DNA from: Parvibaculum sp039973015
GTDB lineage: Bacteria > Pseudomonadota > Alphaproteobacteria > Parvibaculales > Parvibaculaceae
Direction: 5' to 3'
Assembly: GCF_039973015.1 (NCBI RefSeq)
Contig: NZ_JBDWLT010000010.1
Location: forward strand, 248,001 to 312,000
DNA length: 64,000 nt
Part shown: in pieces, positions 51,867 through 60,803 of the stretch
How the letters are laid out: every line of letters begins with the position of its first letter
How positions within the stretch are numbered: position 1 is the stretch's first letter
Notes under the pieces: generated by a model
What the model was told of the DNA's origin: nothing
Database searches by the model: none
The model's input: only the letters and a program-made list of their open reading frames with translations
Position numbers and translations under genes: made by a program

Positions 51867-52823
51867 TCAAAGCCCGTCGAACAGCGCCGTCGAAAGGTAG
51901 CGTTCCGCGAAAGACGGGATGATCGCGACGATCGTTTTGCCCTTCATTTCCGGCCGGCAGCCGATTTCCAGTGCAACGGCAATGGCCGCTCCCGAAGAGA
52001 TCCCGCAGGGAATGCCCTCCATGCGGGCGGCTTTCCGCGCATGTTCGAACGCCGTCTCATTGCCGATGGTGACGACCTCGTCGATCAGCGACTTGTCGAG
52101 ATTGCCCGGCGCGAAGCCCGCGCCGATGCCCTGGATCATATGCGGGCCCGGCTGTCCGCCCGAAAGCACGGGGCTGTCTTCCGGCTCGACGGCAATCATC
52201 TTGAGTTCGGGCTTGTACTTCTTCAAGGCGGAGCCGACGCCGGTAAAGGTGCCTGCCGTACCGATGCCGGAAATCACCGCGTCCACCTTGCCATGCGTGT
52301 CGTTCCAGATTTCCTCCGCCGTCGTGGTGCGGTGAATTTCCGGGTTCGCCGGATTGTCGAACTGCTGCGGCATGACGGAGTTGGGATGCTGCGCGAGCAG
52401 TTCCTCCGCGCGCGCGATTGCGCCCTTCATGCCCTTTTCCTTCGGCGTGAGTTCCAGTTCCGCGCCGAGCAGCGCCAGCATCTTGCGCCGTTCGATCGAC
52501 ATGCTCTCCGGCATGCACAGGATCAGGCGATAGCCTTTCGCCGCGCAGACGAAGGCAAGCGCAATGCCCGTATTGCCCGATGTCGGCTCGATGATCACCG
52601 TGTTGCCGGTAATCTTGCCCTGTTTCTCCAGCGCCTCGATCATGGCGACGCCGATACGGTCCTTCACGCTTGCCAGCGGGTTGAAGAATTCGAGCTTCAG
52701 ATAGATATCCGCGACGGCGCCTGCTTCCTCGGCCATGCGATTGAGGCGGACCAGCGGGGTGTCTCCGATGGTCTCGGTGATGCTGTTATAGACGCGCCCG
52801 CGACCTGGCTTCTTGTCTGTCAT
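51867..52823 (-). CDS. cysK: Cysteine synthase A (O-acetylserine sulfhydrylase)
   Basis: 318 residues from ATG 52823 with GGGAGG 6 bases upstream. A PLP enzyme making cysteine from O-acetylserine and sulfide. Schiff-base Lys in FFNPLASVKDRIG, substrate loop EPTSGNTGIALAF, phosphate loop SGIGTAGTFTGVG, and the Ser near the PLP ring in CGISSGAA. Follows an Rrf2 regulator by 55 bases. Confidence 0.95.
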   Translation of the reverse strand: MTDKKPGRGRVYNSITETIGDTPLVRLNRMAEEAGAVADIYLKLEFFNPLASVKDRIGVAMIEALEKQGKITGNTVIIEPTSGNTGIALAFVCAAKGYRLILCMPESMSIERRKMLALLGAELELTPKEKGMKGAIARAEELLAQHPNSVMPQQFDNPANPEIHRTTTAEEIWNDTHGKVDAVISGIGTAGTFTGVGSALKKYKPELKMIAVEPEDSPVLSGGQPGPHMIQGIGAGFAPGNLDKSLIDEVVTIGNETAFEHARKAARMEGIPCGISSGAAIAVALEIGCRPEMKGKTIVAIIPSFAERYLSTALFDGL

Positions 52824-52878
52824 ATCGGCCTCCCGGACCACTTGTGACGCCCGCGCCCGATGCGCGGACCGTTCGGAT

Positions 52879-53328
52879 TCAGATAGTGAAATCGGCGGTC
52901 GGTTTCGAGTTCCCGACGCCCGCCTCTTCCGCCTTGCGGCAGAGATCCTCGATGGTGATGTCGTCGAGCTTCGTCATCAGTTCGCGCTGCACCTCCTGCC
53001 AGAGCGGCGCGACCACGCGCTCGCCGAGTTCGGAGGGTTGCGCGGTCGCCGGTTCGTCCGATGCCTCCATCGCGCCGACCACACGCACGACCTCGCCCAC
53101 CGCGATGCGCCGCCGCTCGCGCGCCAGCGTATACCCTCCACGCGGGCCCCGCACCCCTTTGAGAATGCCCGCATGAACGAGCTGCTGCATCACCTGTTCG
53201 AGATAGCGTTGCGGAATGCCCTGGCGCTTGGTGATTTCCTTGGACTGCACGGGGTCCGGCCGCGCATTGATCGCGACATCGACCACCGCTTCGAGCGCGA
53301 GCCAGGTTTTCTTGGAAAGTCTCAGCAT
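52879..53328 (-). CDS. Rrf2-family regulator (CymR-like)
   Basis: 149 residues from ATG 53328, behind GAGGGAG. Winged helix: QSKEITKRQGIPQRYLEQVM with GILKGVRGPRGGYTLARE. The three cysteines that hold the Fe-S cluster in IscR are absent; the single Cys is near the C-terminus (EDLCRKAEEAG). This and cysK downstream resemble CymR, which lacks a cluster and is controlled by CysK. IscR is thus unlikely. Confidence 0.9.
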   Translation of the reverse strand: MLRLSKKTWLALEAVVDVAINARPDPVQSKEITKRQGIPQRYLEQVMQQLVHAGILKGVRGPRGGYTLARERRRIAVGEVVRVVGAMEASDEPATAQPSELGERVVAPLWQEVQRELMTKLDDITIEDLCRKAEEAGVGNSKPTADFTI

Positions 53329-53335
53329 GTCTCCC

Positions 53336-53800
53336 TCACCCCTTCGTTCCCGTCGAGCCGAAACCGCCCGCGCCTCTTGCCGTTTCATCCAGCGCCGCGA
53401 CTTCGCGCAGCTGCGCCTGCGTCACCGGCGCGATCACCATCTGCGCGACGCGTGTTCCCCGTTCGACGGTGAAGGCCTCCTGCCCCAGATTGACGAGGAT
53501 CACCTTCACTTCGCCGCGATAGTCGCAATCGATTGTCCCCGGCGAGTTCAGCACGGTGACGCCGTTCTTGGCGGCGAGCCCGGAGCGCGGGCGCACCTGC
53601 GCCTCGAAGCCTTGCGGCAGTGCAATGGCAAGCCCCGTCGGCACCAGGGCGCGGGCGCCGGGCTGAAGCACCATCGGTTCGCCTTCCGGCAGGGCGGCGG
53701 TAAGGTCCATGCCCGCGGCGCCGTCGGTTTCGTAGCGGGGCAGGGGAAGTCCTTGCGCATGCGGCAATCGCTGCACACTCACATCGACAAACGGGTTCAT
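53336..53800 (-). CDS. dut: Deoxyuridine 5'-triphosphate nucleotidohydrolase
   Basis: A 154-residue trimeric dUTPase. Motifs in order: DGAAGMDLTAAL, RPRSGLAAKNGVTVLNSPG, GTIDCDYRGEVKVILVN, RVAQMVIAPV and the Gly-rich arm RGAGGFGSTG. Its ATG overlaps the coaBC stop by 4 bases. Converts dUTP to dUMP. Confidence 0.97.
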   Translation of the reverse strand: MNPFVDVSVQRLPHAQGLPLPRYETDGAAGMDLTAALPEGEPMVLQPGARALVPTGLAIALPQGFEAQVRPRSGLAAKNGVTVLNSPGTIDCDYRGEVKVILVNLGQEAFTVERGTRVAQMVIAPVTQAQLREVAALDETARGAGGFGSTGTKG

Positions 53801-55041
53801 TCGGCAGCCTTTGCAGTGGAAAAATGTTCGGCAATGCGCCGCGCGAGACGTTCGGCAACCGCCTGTTTGGGGAGCAGCGGCCAGTCCTCCTGTCCTTCGC
53901 GCGTGATGAGATGCACCGTGTTGAGATCGCCGCCCATCACGCCGGTCGCGGGCGAAACATCGTTCGCGACGATCCAGTCGCAGCCCTTGCGCTGGCGCTT
54001 GGAGGTTGCGTGCTCGACAACTTTCTCGGTCTCCGCCGCAAAACCGACGACAAGCGGGGGCCGGTGCTCTTTCTTCTGCGACAGCGTTGCGAGAATGTCG
54101 GGGTTCTCGACCAGCATCAGCGCCGGTGCCTGTTCGCCGGGCTGCTTCTTCAGCTTCTGCTCGGCATCGCTTGCCACCCGCCAGTCGGCGACGGCCGCCG
54201 CGCAGATCGCGATATCGGCGGGCAGCGCCGTTTCGCAGGCTGTCAGCATTTCACGCGCCGTCTCCACGCGCTTCACCGTCACGCCGGGCGGGTCGGGAAG
54301 ATTGGTCGGCCCGGACACGAGAATTGTCTCCGCCCCGAGCCGCGCCACGGCCTGCGCAATGGCATAGCCCTGCTTGCCGGAGGAGCGGTTCGCGAGATAG
54401 CGCACCGGGTCGATCGGCTCATGCGTCGGGCCGGATGTGATGAGAACGCGTTTGCCCTTGAGCGGTCCGCCGCCGGGATAGGCGAGTTCGGTAAAATGAT
54501 TTTCGATGGCCGCGAGAATTTCGGCGGGTTCGGCCATGCGTCCCGGCCCGTATTCGCCGCAGGCCATGTCGCCTTCGTTCGGCCCCACGAAATCGACGCC
54601 ATCCGCCATCAGCGTCTCGACATTGCGCTGCGTTGCGCGATGCGTCCACATGCGCACATTCATCGCGGGCGCGACCAGCACCTTCTTGTCGGTTGCCAGA
54701 AGTGCCGTGCTTGCGAGATCGTTCGCGAGCCCGTTCGCCATCTTCGCCATCAGGTCGGCGGTCGCGGGCGCAACGACGAGAAGATCGGCATCGCGCGACA
54801 GCTCGATATGCCCCATCTCCGCTTCATCCGTCAGGCTGAAGAGATCGGTATAGGCCTTGTCGCCGGTGAGGCTCGAAACGGAAAGTGGCGTCACGAATTG
54901 CTGCGCGGCGTCCGTCAGGATCGCGCGTACGCTCGCGCCGCGCTCCTTCAGGCGCCGGATCAGTTCGAGGCACTTGTAGGCCGCAATGCCGCCGCCGATG
55001 ATCAGCAGCACGCGCCGGCCATTGAGGATGCTCTCAGCCAA
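53797..55041 (-). CDS. coaBC: Bifunctional phosphopantothenoylcysteine decarboxylase / phosphopantothenate-cysteine ligase
   Basis: Two steps of coenzyme A synthesis. The start is best placed at TTG 55041, 6 bases after GGGAG, giving 414 residues; a GTG at 55056 has no ribosome site. The CoaC half starts RRVLLIIGGGIAAYKCLELI, has His in EMGHIELSRDADLLVV, PAMNVRMW and the Cys in GDMACGEYGPGRMAEP. The CoaB half starts KRVLITSGPTHEPIDPVRY and has KLKKQ. Two palindromes precede it at 55092-55136. Confidence 0.96.
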   Translation of the reverse strand: MAESILNGRRVLLIIGGGIAAYKCLELIRRLKERGASVRAILTDAAQQFVTPLSVSSLTGDKAYTDLFSLTDEAEMGHIELSRDADLLVVAPATADLMAKMANGLANDLASTALLATDKKVLVAPAMNVRMWTHRATQRNVETLMADGVDFVGPNEGDMACGEYGPGRMAEPAEILAAIENHFTELAYPGGGPLKGKRVLITSGPTHEPIDPVRYLANRSSGKQGYAIAQAVARLGAETILVSGPTNLPDPPGVTVKRVETAREMLTACETALPADIAICAAAVADWRVASDAEQKLKKQPGEQAPALMLVENPDILATLSQKKEHRPPLVVGFAAETEKVVEHATSKRQRKGCDWIVANDVSPATGVMGGDLNTVHLITREGQEDWPLLPKQAVAERLARRIAEHFSTAKAAE

Positions 55042-55091
55042 TCTGATCTCCCGCACTGGACGTGGCGCCAGGAAGTTTTGCCGCCATTCAT

Positions 55092-55111
55092 GTGAAAATA
55101 TAAATATTCAC
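55092..55111. promoter_or_regulatory. AT-rich imperfect palindrome upstream of coaBC
   Basis: A 20-base element from GTGAA (55092) to TTCAC (55111), symmetric except for two A/A pairs, about 50 bases before the coaBC start. It adjoins the perfect palindrome at 55116. Confidence 0.45.
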
Positions 55112-55115
55112 GCCG

Positions 55116-55136
55116 ACGATTTGTAGATCAAATCGT
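55116..55136. promoter_or_regulatory. Perfect 8-5-8 palindrome upstream of coaBC
   Basis: ACGATTTG (55116-55123), TAGAT, CAAATCGT (55129-55136). On the minus strand it overlaps a TTGATC -35-like hexamer and lies about 75 bases before the TTG start of coaBC. An operator for an unknown repressor of the coaBC-dut-Rrf2-cysK unit is plausible. Confidence 0.6.
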
Positions 55137-55164
55137 GAGCTGCGCAAATAAAGGAATTGGCTTG

Positions 55165-55189
55165 AAAACCTGTTTTTCTACAACAGGTT
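55165..55189 (-). terminator. Hairpin at the end of ubiB
   Basis: On the minus strand AACCTGTT, loop GTAGAAA, AACAGGTT then TTTT. The arms lie at 55182-55189 and 55167-55174 and the ubiB stop codon falls in the loop. An 8-base AT-rich stem with a short T-run; moderate terminator for ubiE-ubiB. Confidence 0.55.
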
Positions 55190-56806
55190 AACGAGAAGGA
55201 GCGCGCCAAGAGCCCCGATGGCGAGCCAGAGCAGGGGCGATCTGCGTTCCCGCCGCTCCTGGGCCTCGGCAATCCGCTCGGCGGATGAGGGGTGAATCCG
55301 CACCCCTTCCTCGTCCACGCTTTCGGCGAGAAGCCTTGCCGTGCGCTCCGCCCGGTCGAGCACATCGGGCAGATGGCTCATCATGCGGCCAAGCTGCATC
55401 GCACCCGCCGCCGCCTCCTCGATGCGCGCTTCCGGCGCCATGCGCTCCACCATCCAGGCCCTCAGCACCGGTTCGGCGCTTTCCCAAATGTTGTGATCGG
55501 GGTCGAAGTCCCGCGCGACGCCTTCCACCACAACCATCGTCTTCTGCAGCAAAATGAGTTCGGGCCGCGTACGCATGTCGAATTGTTCCGTCACCTGGAA
55601 AAGCTGCGCGAGCAGCTTGCCCATGGAGACGTCGCGTGCCGGCCGCCCGAAGATCGGCTCGGCGACCGAACGCAGTGCCTGCGCGAAGGCATATTTGCTC
55701 TTCGTGCCCGGCACATATCCGGCTTCGAAATGGATTTCGGCGACACGCACATAATCGCGGGTGACGAGCCCGTAGAGGATTTCGGCCATGAAGCGCCGCT
55801 CGTTCGGTCCTATCCGCCCCATGATGCCGAAATCGACCGCGACGAGATTGCCGGCAGCATCGACGAAGAGGTTTCCCTGATGCATGTCGGCATGGAAGAA
55901 GCCGTCACGCATCGCATGCAGCAGGAAGGACTGGATCACCTGTGTGCCGAGCCGCTTCATGTCGTGCCCGGCGGCAACGAGCGCGGCACGGTCGGAAGCG
56001 GGAATGCCCTCGATCCACTCCATCGTCATCACGCGCTTCGAGGTTCGTTCCCAGTCGATCTGCGGTACGCGGAAACCCGCATCCTTCGCGATATTCTCCG
56101 CCATCTCCGACATCGCCGCCGCTTCCAGACGAAGATCCATTTCGAGCTTCACGCTGTCGGCAAGCGTCTCCACGATCTCGACGGGGCGCAGCCGTCGCGC
56201 GGGCGCGTAGTGGCGGTCGATGAATTCGGCCGCCCAGAAGAAACTGTCGAGATCGTCGTTGAAGCGCTTCTCGATGCCGGGCCGCAGCACCTTCACGGCA
56301 ACATCCCGGCCTTCAAGCTGGCCTTCGGAATTTTCCTCGTCTGACTGCGTTTTCGCGCGATGCACCTGCGCGATGGAAGCCGCTGCAATCGGTTCGCTGA
56401 GGAAGCTGAACAATTCGTCGACGGGTTTGCTCAAGCCTTCCTCGATCAGCGCGCGCGCTTCCTCCATCGGGAAGGGCGGCAGCTTGTCTTGCAGAAAGGT
56501 GAGGTCTTTCGCGAGGTCCGGCCCGATAATGTCGGGCCGCGTCGCAAGAAATTGCCCAAGCTTGATATAGGCCGGGCCCAGTGCGGCCAGTGCCGTCGCA
56601 AGCCGCTCGCCCGCATCGGCATTCGCCTGTCCCGCCGCTTCGTCAGGCGCACGCTCCCAGGGAAGTTTCACTTTCGCAAGCGGCATCAGCGCCAGCAGCA
56701 GCGGCGGCATTTCCTCGCGCAGTTCGAGCGGGAAAAGCGCATCGTGCCGTCCAAGCACACGGGCCGCGCGCATCAGCCGCGCGAATGAACGAATACTGCG
56801 CAACAT
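55178..56806 (-). CDS. ubiB: Ubiquinone biosynthesis accessory kinase/ATPase UbiB
   Basis: 542 residues from ATG 56806, one base after the ubiE stop. Atypical ABC1/ADCK kinase family. KxGQ motif AYIKLGQFLATRPDIIG, A-rich loop in AAASIAQVHRAK, Lys in DVAVKVLRPG, catalytic DMHQGN in FFHADMHQGNLF, and DFG in VAVDFGIMG. C-terminal hydrophobic anchor (LLWLAIGALGALLLVNLL). Supports coenzyme Q assembly. Confidence 0.95.
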   Translation of the reverse strand: MLRSIRSFARLMRAARVLGRHDALFPLELREEMPPLLLALMPLAKVKLPWERAPDEAAGQANADAGERLATALAALGPAYIKLGQFLATRPDIIGPDLAKDLTFLQDKLPPFPMEEARALIEEGLSKPVDELFSFLSEPIAAASIAQVHRAKTQSDEENSEGQLEGRDVAVKVLRPGIEKRFNDDLDSFFWAAEFIDRHYAPARRLRPVEIVETLADSVKLEMDLRLEAAAMSEMAENIAKDAGFRVPQIDWERTSKRVMTMEWIEGIPASDRAALVAAGHDMKRLGTQVIQSFLLHAMRDGFFHADMHQGNLFVDAAGNLVAVDFGIMGRIGPNERRFMAEILYGLVTRDYVRVAEIHFEAGYVPGTKSKYAFAQALRSVAEPIFGRPARDVSMGKLLAQLFQVTEQFDMRTRPELILLQKTMVVVEGVARDFDPDHNIWESAEPVLRAWMVERMAPEARIEEAAAGAMQLGRMMSHLPDVLDRAERTARLLAESVDEEGVRIHPSSAERIAEAQERRERRSPLLWLAIGALGALLLVNLL

Positions 56807-56807
56807 G

Positions 56808-57608
56808 TCAGAGCCGCCAGCCGGAATGCAGCGCCGCAACGCCACCAACGAGGTTTCGGTAGCTCGCATTGCCGAAACCCGCATCCTCGATCATGCGCTT
56901 GAATTTTTCCTGATCGGGAAAACGGCGAATGCTCTCGACGAGATACTGGTAAGGCGCGCCGTCGCCCGTCACCCATTTCCCCATCGCCGGAATGGCGGAG
57001 AAGCTGTAGGCGTCATAAACCTGATCGATGACCGGTACCGCGACATGGCTGAATTCGAGGCAGAGAAAGCGGCCGCCCGGCTTCAGTACGCGGTAGGCAT
57101 CTTTCAGAGCCCTGTCGATATGCGTCACGTTCCTGATGCCGAAAGCGATCGTATAGGCATCGAAGGAGCGGTCGGGGAAGGGCAGCGTCTCCGCATCGCC
57201 GCAGGCAAATTCCACGCGCCCCTCGAAAGCCTTGGCTTCCGCGCGTGTCTTGCCGACGCCCAGCATGTGCCGGTTGATGTCGCAGACCGTCACCTGCGCG
57301 CCCTCGCCCGCGCGTTCCAGAAACCGGAAGGCGATATCGCCGGTTCCGCCCGCCACGTCGATCAGGTGAAAGGGCCGCGCGCTTCGCGGCGGGTTCAGCC
57401 AGTCGATCATGGCCTGCTTCCACGCCCGGTGCAGCCCGCCCGACATGAGGTCGTTCATGAGGTCGTAGCGGTCCGCCACCTGCTCGAACACATCGTGGAC
57501 GAGCCCGGCCTTTTCGCTCTCCCGGACCGTCTGGAAGCCGAAATGCGTCTCGCCCCCCTCGCTGCCCTTGTCCGGGTTGGACGTCTTCTGTTTTGCATCT
57601 GCGCTCAT
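56808..57608 (-). CDS. ubiE: Ubiquinone/menaquinone C-methyltransferase UbiE
   Basis: 266 residues from ATG 57608; in-frame starts at 57620 and 57707 would add non-family sequence. SAM-binding motif I LIDVAGGTGDIAFRF; other family motifs ADRYDLMNDLMSGGLHRAWK, AFGIRNVTHIDRALKDAYR and KPGGRFLCLEFSHV are complete. Methylates the quinone ring. Divergent from mutM. Confidence 0.96.
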   Translation of the reverse strand: MSADAKQKTSNPDKGSEGGETHFGFQTVRESEKAGLVHDVFEQVADRYDLMNDLMSGGLHRAWKQAMIDWLNPPRSARPFHLIDVAGGTGDIAFRFLERAGEGAQVTVCDINRHMLGVGKTRAEAKAFEGRVEFACGDAETLPFPDRSFDAYTIAFGIRNVTHIDRALKDAYRVLKPGGRFLCLEFSHVAVPVIDQVYDAYSFSAIPAMGKWVTGDGAPYQYLVESIRRFPDQEKFKRMIEDAGFGNASYRNLVGGVAALHSGWRL

Positions 57609-57762
57609 GCGGCGGACCATAGACCGTTTTCCGGGCAGGCGGAACTGCCTGCCGGTTCGGGAAACGCTTGGAAAGGGAAGTGGTTCAGGCTGTTTCGATT
57701 GGGTCATGGCGCGCCGCCGCGAGGGACGCTAGGTTCATGCTCTCCCGAAGAAGCGAGACCTC

Positions 57763-58647
57763 ATGCCCGAACTGCCAGAAGTTGAAACCGTCCGCCGAGG
57801 CCTCGCGCCCGCGCTTGAGGGCAGGCGGATCGCGCATGTGACGCAGCGCAGGCCGGATCTGCGTTTCCCCCTGCCGGACCGTTTCGCCGAGCGGCTCACC
57901 GGGCGCCGGATCTCCCGTCTCGACCGCCGCGCGAAATATATCCTCGTCCATATGGAGCCTGCATCTCCGTCCATCGGCGAGGAAGTCCTCATCATGCATC
58001 TCGGCATGTCGGGCCGCTTCACCATCCACGGGCCGGAAGGCGCGCGCACACCGGGCCTCTTCCATCACGGTATGCCGGGCGCCGAACGCCACGACCACAT
58101 CGTCTTCGACATGGAGGATGGAACCCGCATCGTCTATGCCGATCATCGCCGCTTCGGCTTCATGGATCTCGTTGCGGGCGCGGCGCTTGAAGCCAGCGCG
58201 CATCTCGCCGCCCTCGGGCCCGAGCCGCTGGGCAACGGCTTCTCCGCTGTCATTCTCGCCGAGCGCCTGAAAGGGCGGCGCACTCCCATAAAGGCGGCGC
58301 TTCTCGATCAGCGCACGGTTGCCGGGCTCGGCAATATCTATGTCTGTGAGGCGCTCTGGCGCGCCGGGATTTCGCCCAATCGCAGCGCGGCTTCCGTCGC
58401 GGGACCGGTCAGAAGCGAGCGCCTTGCCGCCGCCATCCGTTCCGTTCTGACCGATGCAATCGCCGCGGGCGGCTCGACGCTGCGCGACTATGCCCATACC
58501 GATGGCGAACTCGGCTATTTTCAGCACGCCTTCTCCGTCTATGACCGCGAAGGCCAAGCCTGTTCAAAGCCCGGCTGTGGCGGTACCGTGAAACGCATCG
58601 TGCAGTCCGGGCGTTCGACCTTCTATTGCCCCGGCTGCCAGAGATAG
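57763..58647 (+). CDS. mutM: Formamidopyrimidine-DNA glycosylase (Fpg)
   Basis: 294 residues. Removes 8-oxoguanine from DNA. Catalytic Pro-Glu at the N-terminus (MPELPEVETVRRGL), Lys in RRAKYILVHME, NIYVCEALWRAGISP, and a C-terminal zinc finger (CSKPGCGG...YCPGCQR). Its usual divergent position from ubiE is kept. Confidence 0.97.
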   Translation: MPELPEVETVRRGLAPALEGRRIAHVTQRRPDLRFPLPDRFAERLTGRRISRLDRRAKYILVHMEPASPSIGEEVLIMHLGMSGRFTIHGPEGARTPGLFHHGMPGAERHDHIVFDMEDGTRIVYADHRRFGFMDLVAGAALEASAHLAALGPEPLGNGFSAVILAERLKGRRTPIKAALLDQRTVAGLGNIYVCEALWRAGISPNRSAASVAGPVRSERLAAAIRSVLTDAIAAGGSTLRDYAHTDGELGYFQHAFSVYDREGQACSKPGCGGTVKRIVQSGRSTFYCPGCQR

Positions 58648-58702
58648 CGATGCCAGCGATAATGAAGAGCGCGAAAATGAGCCCGCGAAAAAGAGGAAGC
58701 CG

Positions 58703-59107
58703 ATGACCGCCAGCAAGACCCAGATCGGCAGGAGAGGTCTCGCGCTCGCGTTTCTCGCCGCGCTCCTTTTCATGCCCCGGATGGCCAGCGCCGGTGACAG
58801 CTATCTCGATGCTGTGGAAGACATGCCGCTGATGCAGGGCCTCGCCGAAACCGGCGATGGCGGTATCATCTTCGACAAGCCCTCCGGCCGCATCGTGCGC
58901 AGCGTTGCCGAGGGCGATGTCGCGCCCACCGCGGTACGCGCTTTTTATGTGAACACCTTGCCTCAGCTCGGCTGGACGCGCGCGGAACAATATGAACTCA
59001 TCGGCGAGCTGCTGATTTTCCGCCGCGAGAACGAACAGCTGGAAATCCAGATTGTGCCCGTCTCGCCGTCGCACACCGAAGTCCGCTTTTCCATCGAACC
59101 CCTATAG
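58703..59107 (+). CDS. Small secreted protein of unknown function
   Basis: 134 residues from ATG 58703 after GAGGAAG. Signal peptide LALAFLAALLFMPRMASA, then a compact domain with DKPSGRIVRS, VRAFYVNTLPQLGW and RENEQLEIQI. No family recognised with confidence. It lies 55 bases after mutM and 80 before the hydratase, so it may be part of either transcript. Confidence 0.75.
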   Translation: MTASKTQIGRRGLALAFLAALLFMPRMASAGDSYLDAVEDMPLMQGLAETGDGGIIFDKPSGRIVRSVAEGDVAPTAVRAFYVNTLPQLGWTRAEQYELIGELLIFRRENEQLEIQIVPVSPSHTEVRFSIEPL

Positions 59108-59187
59108 GGCTTTGGCCGGGCGGCGGCGACGGCTGCCGCGTGGTTGAAGCGTCTGCCAGCACACAAGACATGCAAGAGGAGAAACGC

Positions 59188-59964
59188 ATGGCCTACCAGA
59201 ACATTCTGGTCGAGAAGAAAGGTGCCGTCGGCATCGTCACGCTCGATCGCCCGGATGCGCTGAATGCGCTCAACAAGGCGCTGATGGACGAGATGACGGC
59301 CGCGCTCGACGATTATGAAGCCGACGACGAGGTGCACTGCATCGTCATCACCGGCTCGTCGAAGGCTTTCGCCGCCGGCGCTGATATCAAGGAGATGCAG
59401 CCGAAATCCTACATGGACGTCTACAAGGAAGACTTCATCACGGCGAACTGGGAGCGCCCCACGCGCTGCCGCAAGCCGGTCATCGCCGCTGTCGCGGGCT
59501 ACGCGCTTGGCGGCGGCTGCGAGCTTGCCATGATGTGCGACTTCATCATCGCCGCCGACAATGCGAAGTTCGGCCAGCCCGAGATCAAGCTCGGCGTCAT
59601 GCCCGGGGCGGGCGGTACGCAGCGCCTGACGCGCTTCGTCGGCAAGTCGAAAGCGATGGAAATGTGTCTCACCGGTCGCATGATGGATGCAGAGGAGGCC
59701 GAGCGTTCCGGTCTCGTCAGCCGCGTCGTGCCCGTGGACGATCTTATGACCGAGGTTATGAAAGCGGCCCAGGCGGTTGCGGAAATGTCGCTCCCCATCG
59801 CCATGATGACCAAGGAGAGTGTCAACCGCTCCTACGAGACAACCCTGTCGGAGGGCGTGCGCTTCGAGCGGCGGCTGTTCCATTCCATGTTCGCGACCGA
59901 GGACCAGACCGAAGGCATGGCTGCCTTTGTCGAGAAGCGGAAGCCCCAGTTCCGCAATCGTTGA
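59188..59964 (+). CDS. Enoyl-CoA hydratase
   Basis: 258 residues from ATG 59188 behind GAGGAGA. Crotonase fold: AAGADIKEM oxyanion loop, catalytic Glu residues in GYALGGGCELAMMCD and QPEIKLGVMPGAGGTQRL. The C-terminus (EDQTEGMAAFVEKRKPQF) is standard. Hydrates trans-2-enoyl-CoA in beta-oxidation. The 3' end and stop are in a 3-copy tandem repeat. Confidence 0.95.
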   Translation: MAYQNILVEKKGAVGIVTLDRPDALNALNKALMDEMTAALDDYEADDEVHCIVITGSSKAFAAGADIKEMQPKSYMDVYKEDFITANWERPTRCRKPVIAAVAGYALGGGCELAMMCDFIIAADNAKFGQPEIKLGVMPGAGGTQRLTRFVGKSKAMEMCLTGRMMDAEEAERSGLVSRVVPVDDLMTEVMKAAQAVAEMSLPIAMMTKESVNRSYETTLSEGVRFERRLFHSMFATEDQTEGMAAFVEKRKPQFRNR

Positions 59965-59995
59965 GTTCCGCAATCGTTAAGTTCCGCAATCGTTA
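59948..59995 (+). repeat. 16-base tandem repeat, 3 copies, across the hydratase stop codon
   Basis: AGTTCCGCAATCGTT followed by G, A, A in units 59948-59963, 59964-59979 and 59980-59995. The hydratase TGA (59962-59964) bridges unit 1 and unit 2. The unit is 16 bases, so copies 2 and 3 are outside the reading frame. Confidence 0.95.
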
Positions 59996-60196
59996 AAAAG
60001 CCCCGTAAACCGGGCCCTTTTGCCGCGGTTGCGGGGATCTGATCGCCGGTTGACGAATGCCGGGGGGGCGCGTATAACGCCCGCTTTCGAGGGGTCGGCT
60101 CGCGTTTTTGCGCGGGCCGCCTTTTCTTCAAACAGATTTTCGCGCGCCGCTTCGGGATATGCCCGGGACATCGCGCTGACAAAGGTCCGAAGATCG

Positions 60197-60460
60197 ATGG
60201 CGAACACGAAGTCCGCAAAGAAGGCAATCCGCGTGATTGCAAAAAAGTCGGCAGTCAACCGTGACCGCCGCAGCCGCATGCGCAGCTTCGTCCGCAAGGT
60301 CGAGGAAGCACTCGCGAGCGGCGACAAGAACGCAGCCGAAGAAGCGCTTCGCGCTGCACAGCCCGAGATCATGCGCGCCGCGCAGAAGGGCGTGATCCAC
60401 AAGAACACCGCCTCGCGCAAGGTGTCGCGTTTCGCGCAGCGCGTGAAAGCCCTTGCCTGA
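60197..60460 (+). CDS. rpsT: 30S ribosomal protein S20
   Basis: 87 residues from ATG 60197. Typical MANTKSAKKAIRVIAKKSAV start, RDRRSRMRSFVRKVEEAL and GVIHKNTASRKVSRFAQRVK. A basic helical bundle binding 16S rRNA. An in-frame opening from 60020 is non-homologous. Terminator at 60526. Confidence 0.97.
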   Translation: MANTKSAKKAIRVIAKKSAVNRDRRSRMRSFVRKVEEALASGDKNAAEEALRAAQPEIMRAAQKGVIHKNTASRKVSRFAQRVKALA

Positions 60461-60525
60461 CAGGCATTTCTCGTGACTGCCGATAATTGAACATCGGTCG
60501 TTCGCGAGATGTGAAAAATAGAAAG

Positions 60526-60552
60526 CCCGCGCTTTTCGAGTGCGGGTTTTTT
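60526..60552 (+). terminator. Intrinsic terminator after rpsT
   Basis: CCCGCGC (60526-60532), loop TTTTCGA, GTGCGGG (60540-60546), then TTTTTT. Seven-pair stem with one G.T pair; strong terminator, 66 bases after the stop. Confidence 0.9.
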
Positions 60553-60803
60553 GTTGTCTGCATTCCCGCGCAATTCTATTTGCGGCGCAAACGCACACGC
60601 CACGCAGCGCGACAACGCAAAAATGGAAAGTTGTTTTGCGCGATGGACTTGCGCGTCGGCGTGTATGTTTGCGCTGCGGTCACCACTGCATATTGGGTGC
60701 GCGAGACGCGTCACACGGGATAAAAAATTGTCATGAAGGTGATTCTTCCGCTTGCTTACGACAGCCCCTGCCGGTATGTTTAACAACCTCAGCGGAGGCA
60801 CTG

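Noticed and set aside
59991..60020. Hairpin GCCC/GGGC with flanking A and T runs after the hydratase as a terminator
   Set aside because: Only about four pairs with a large loop; too weak to call.
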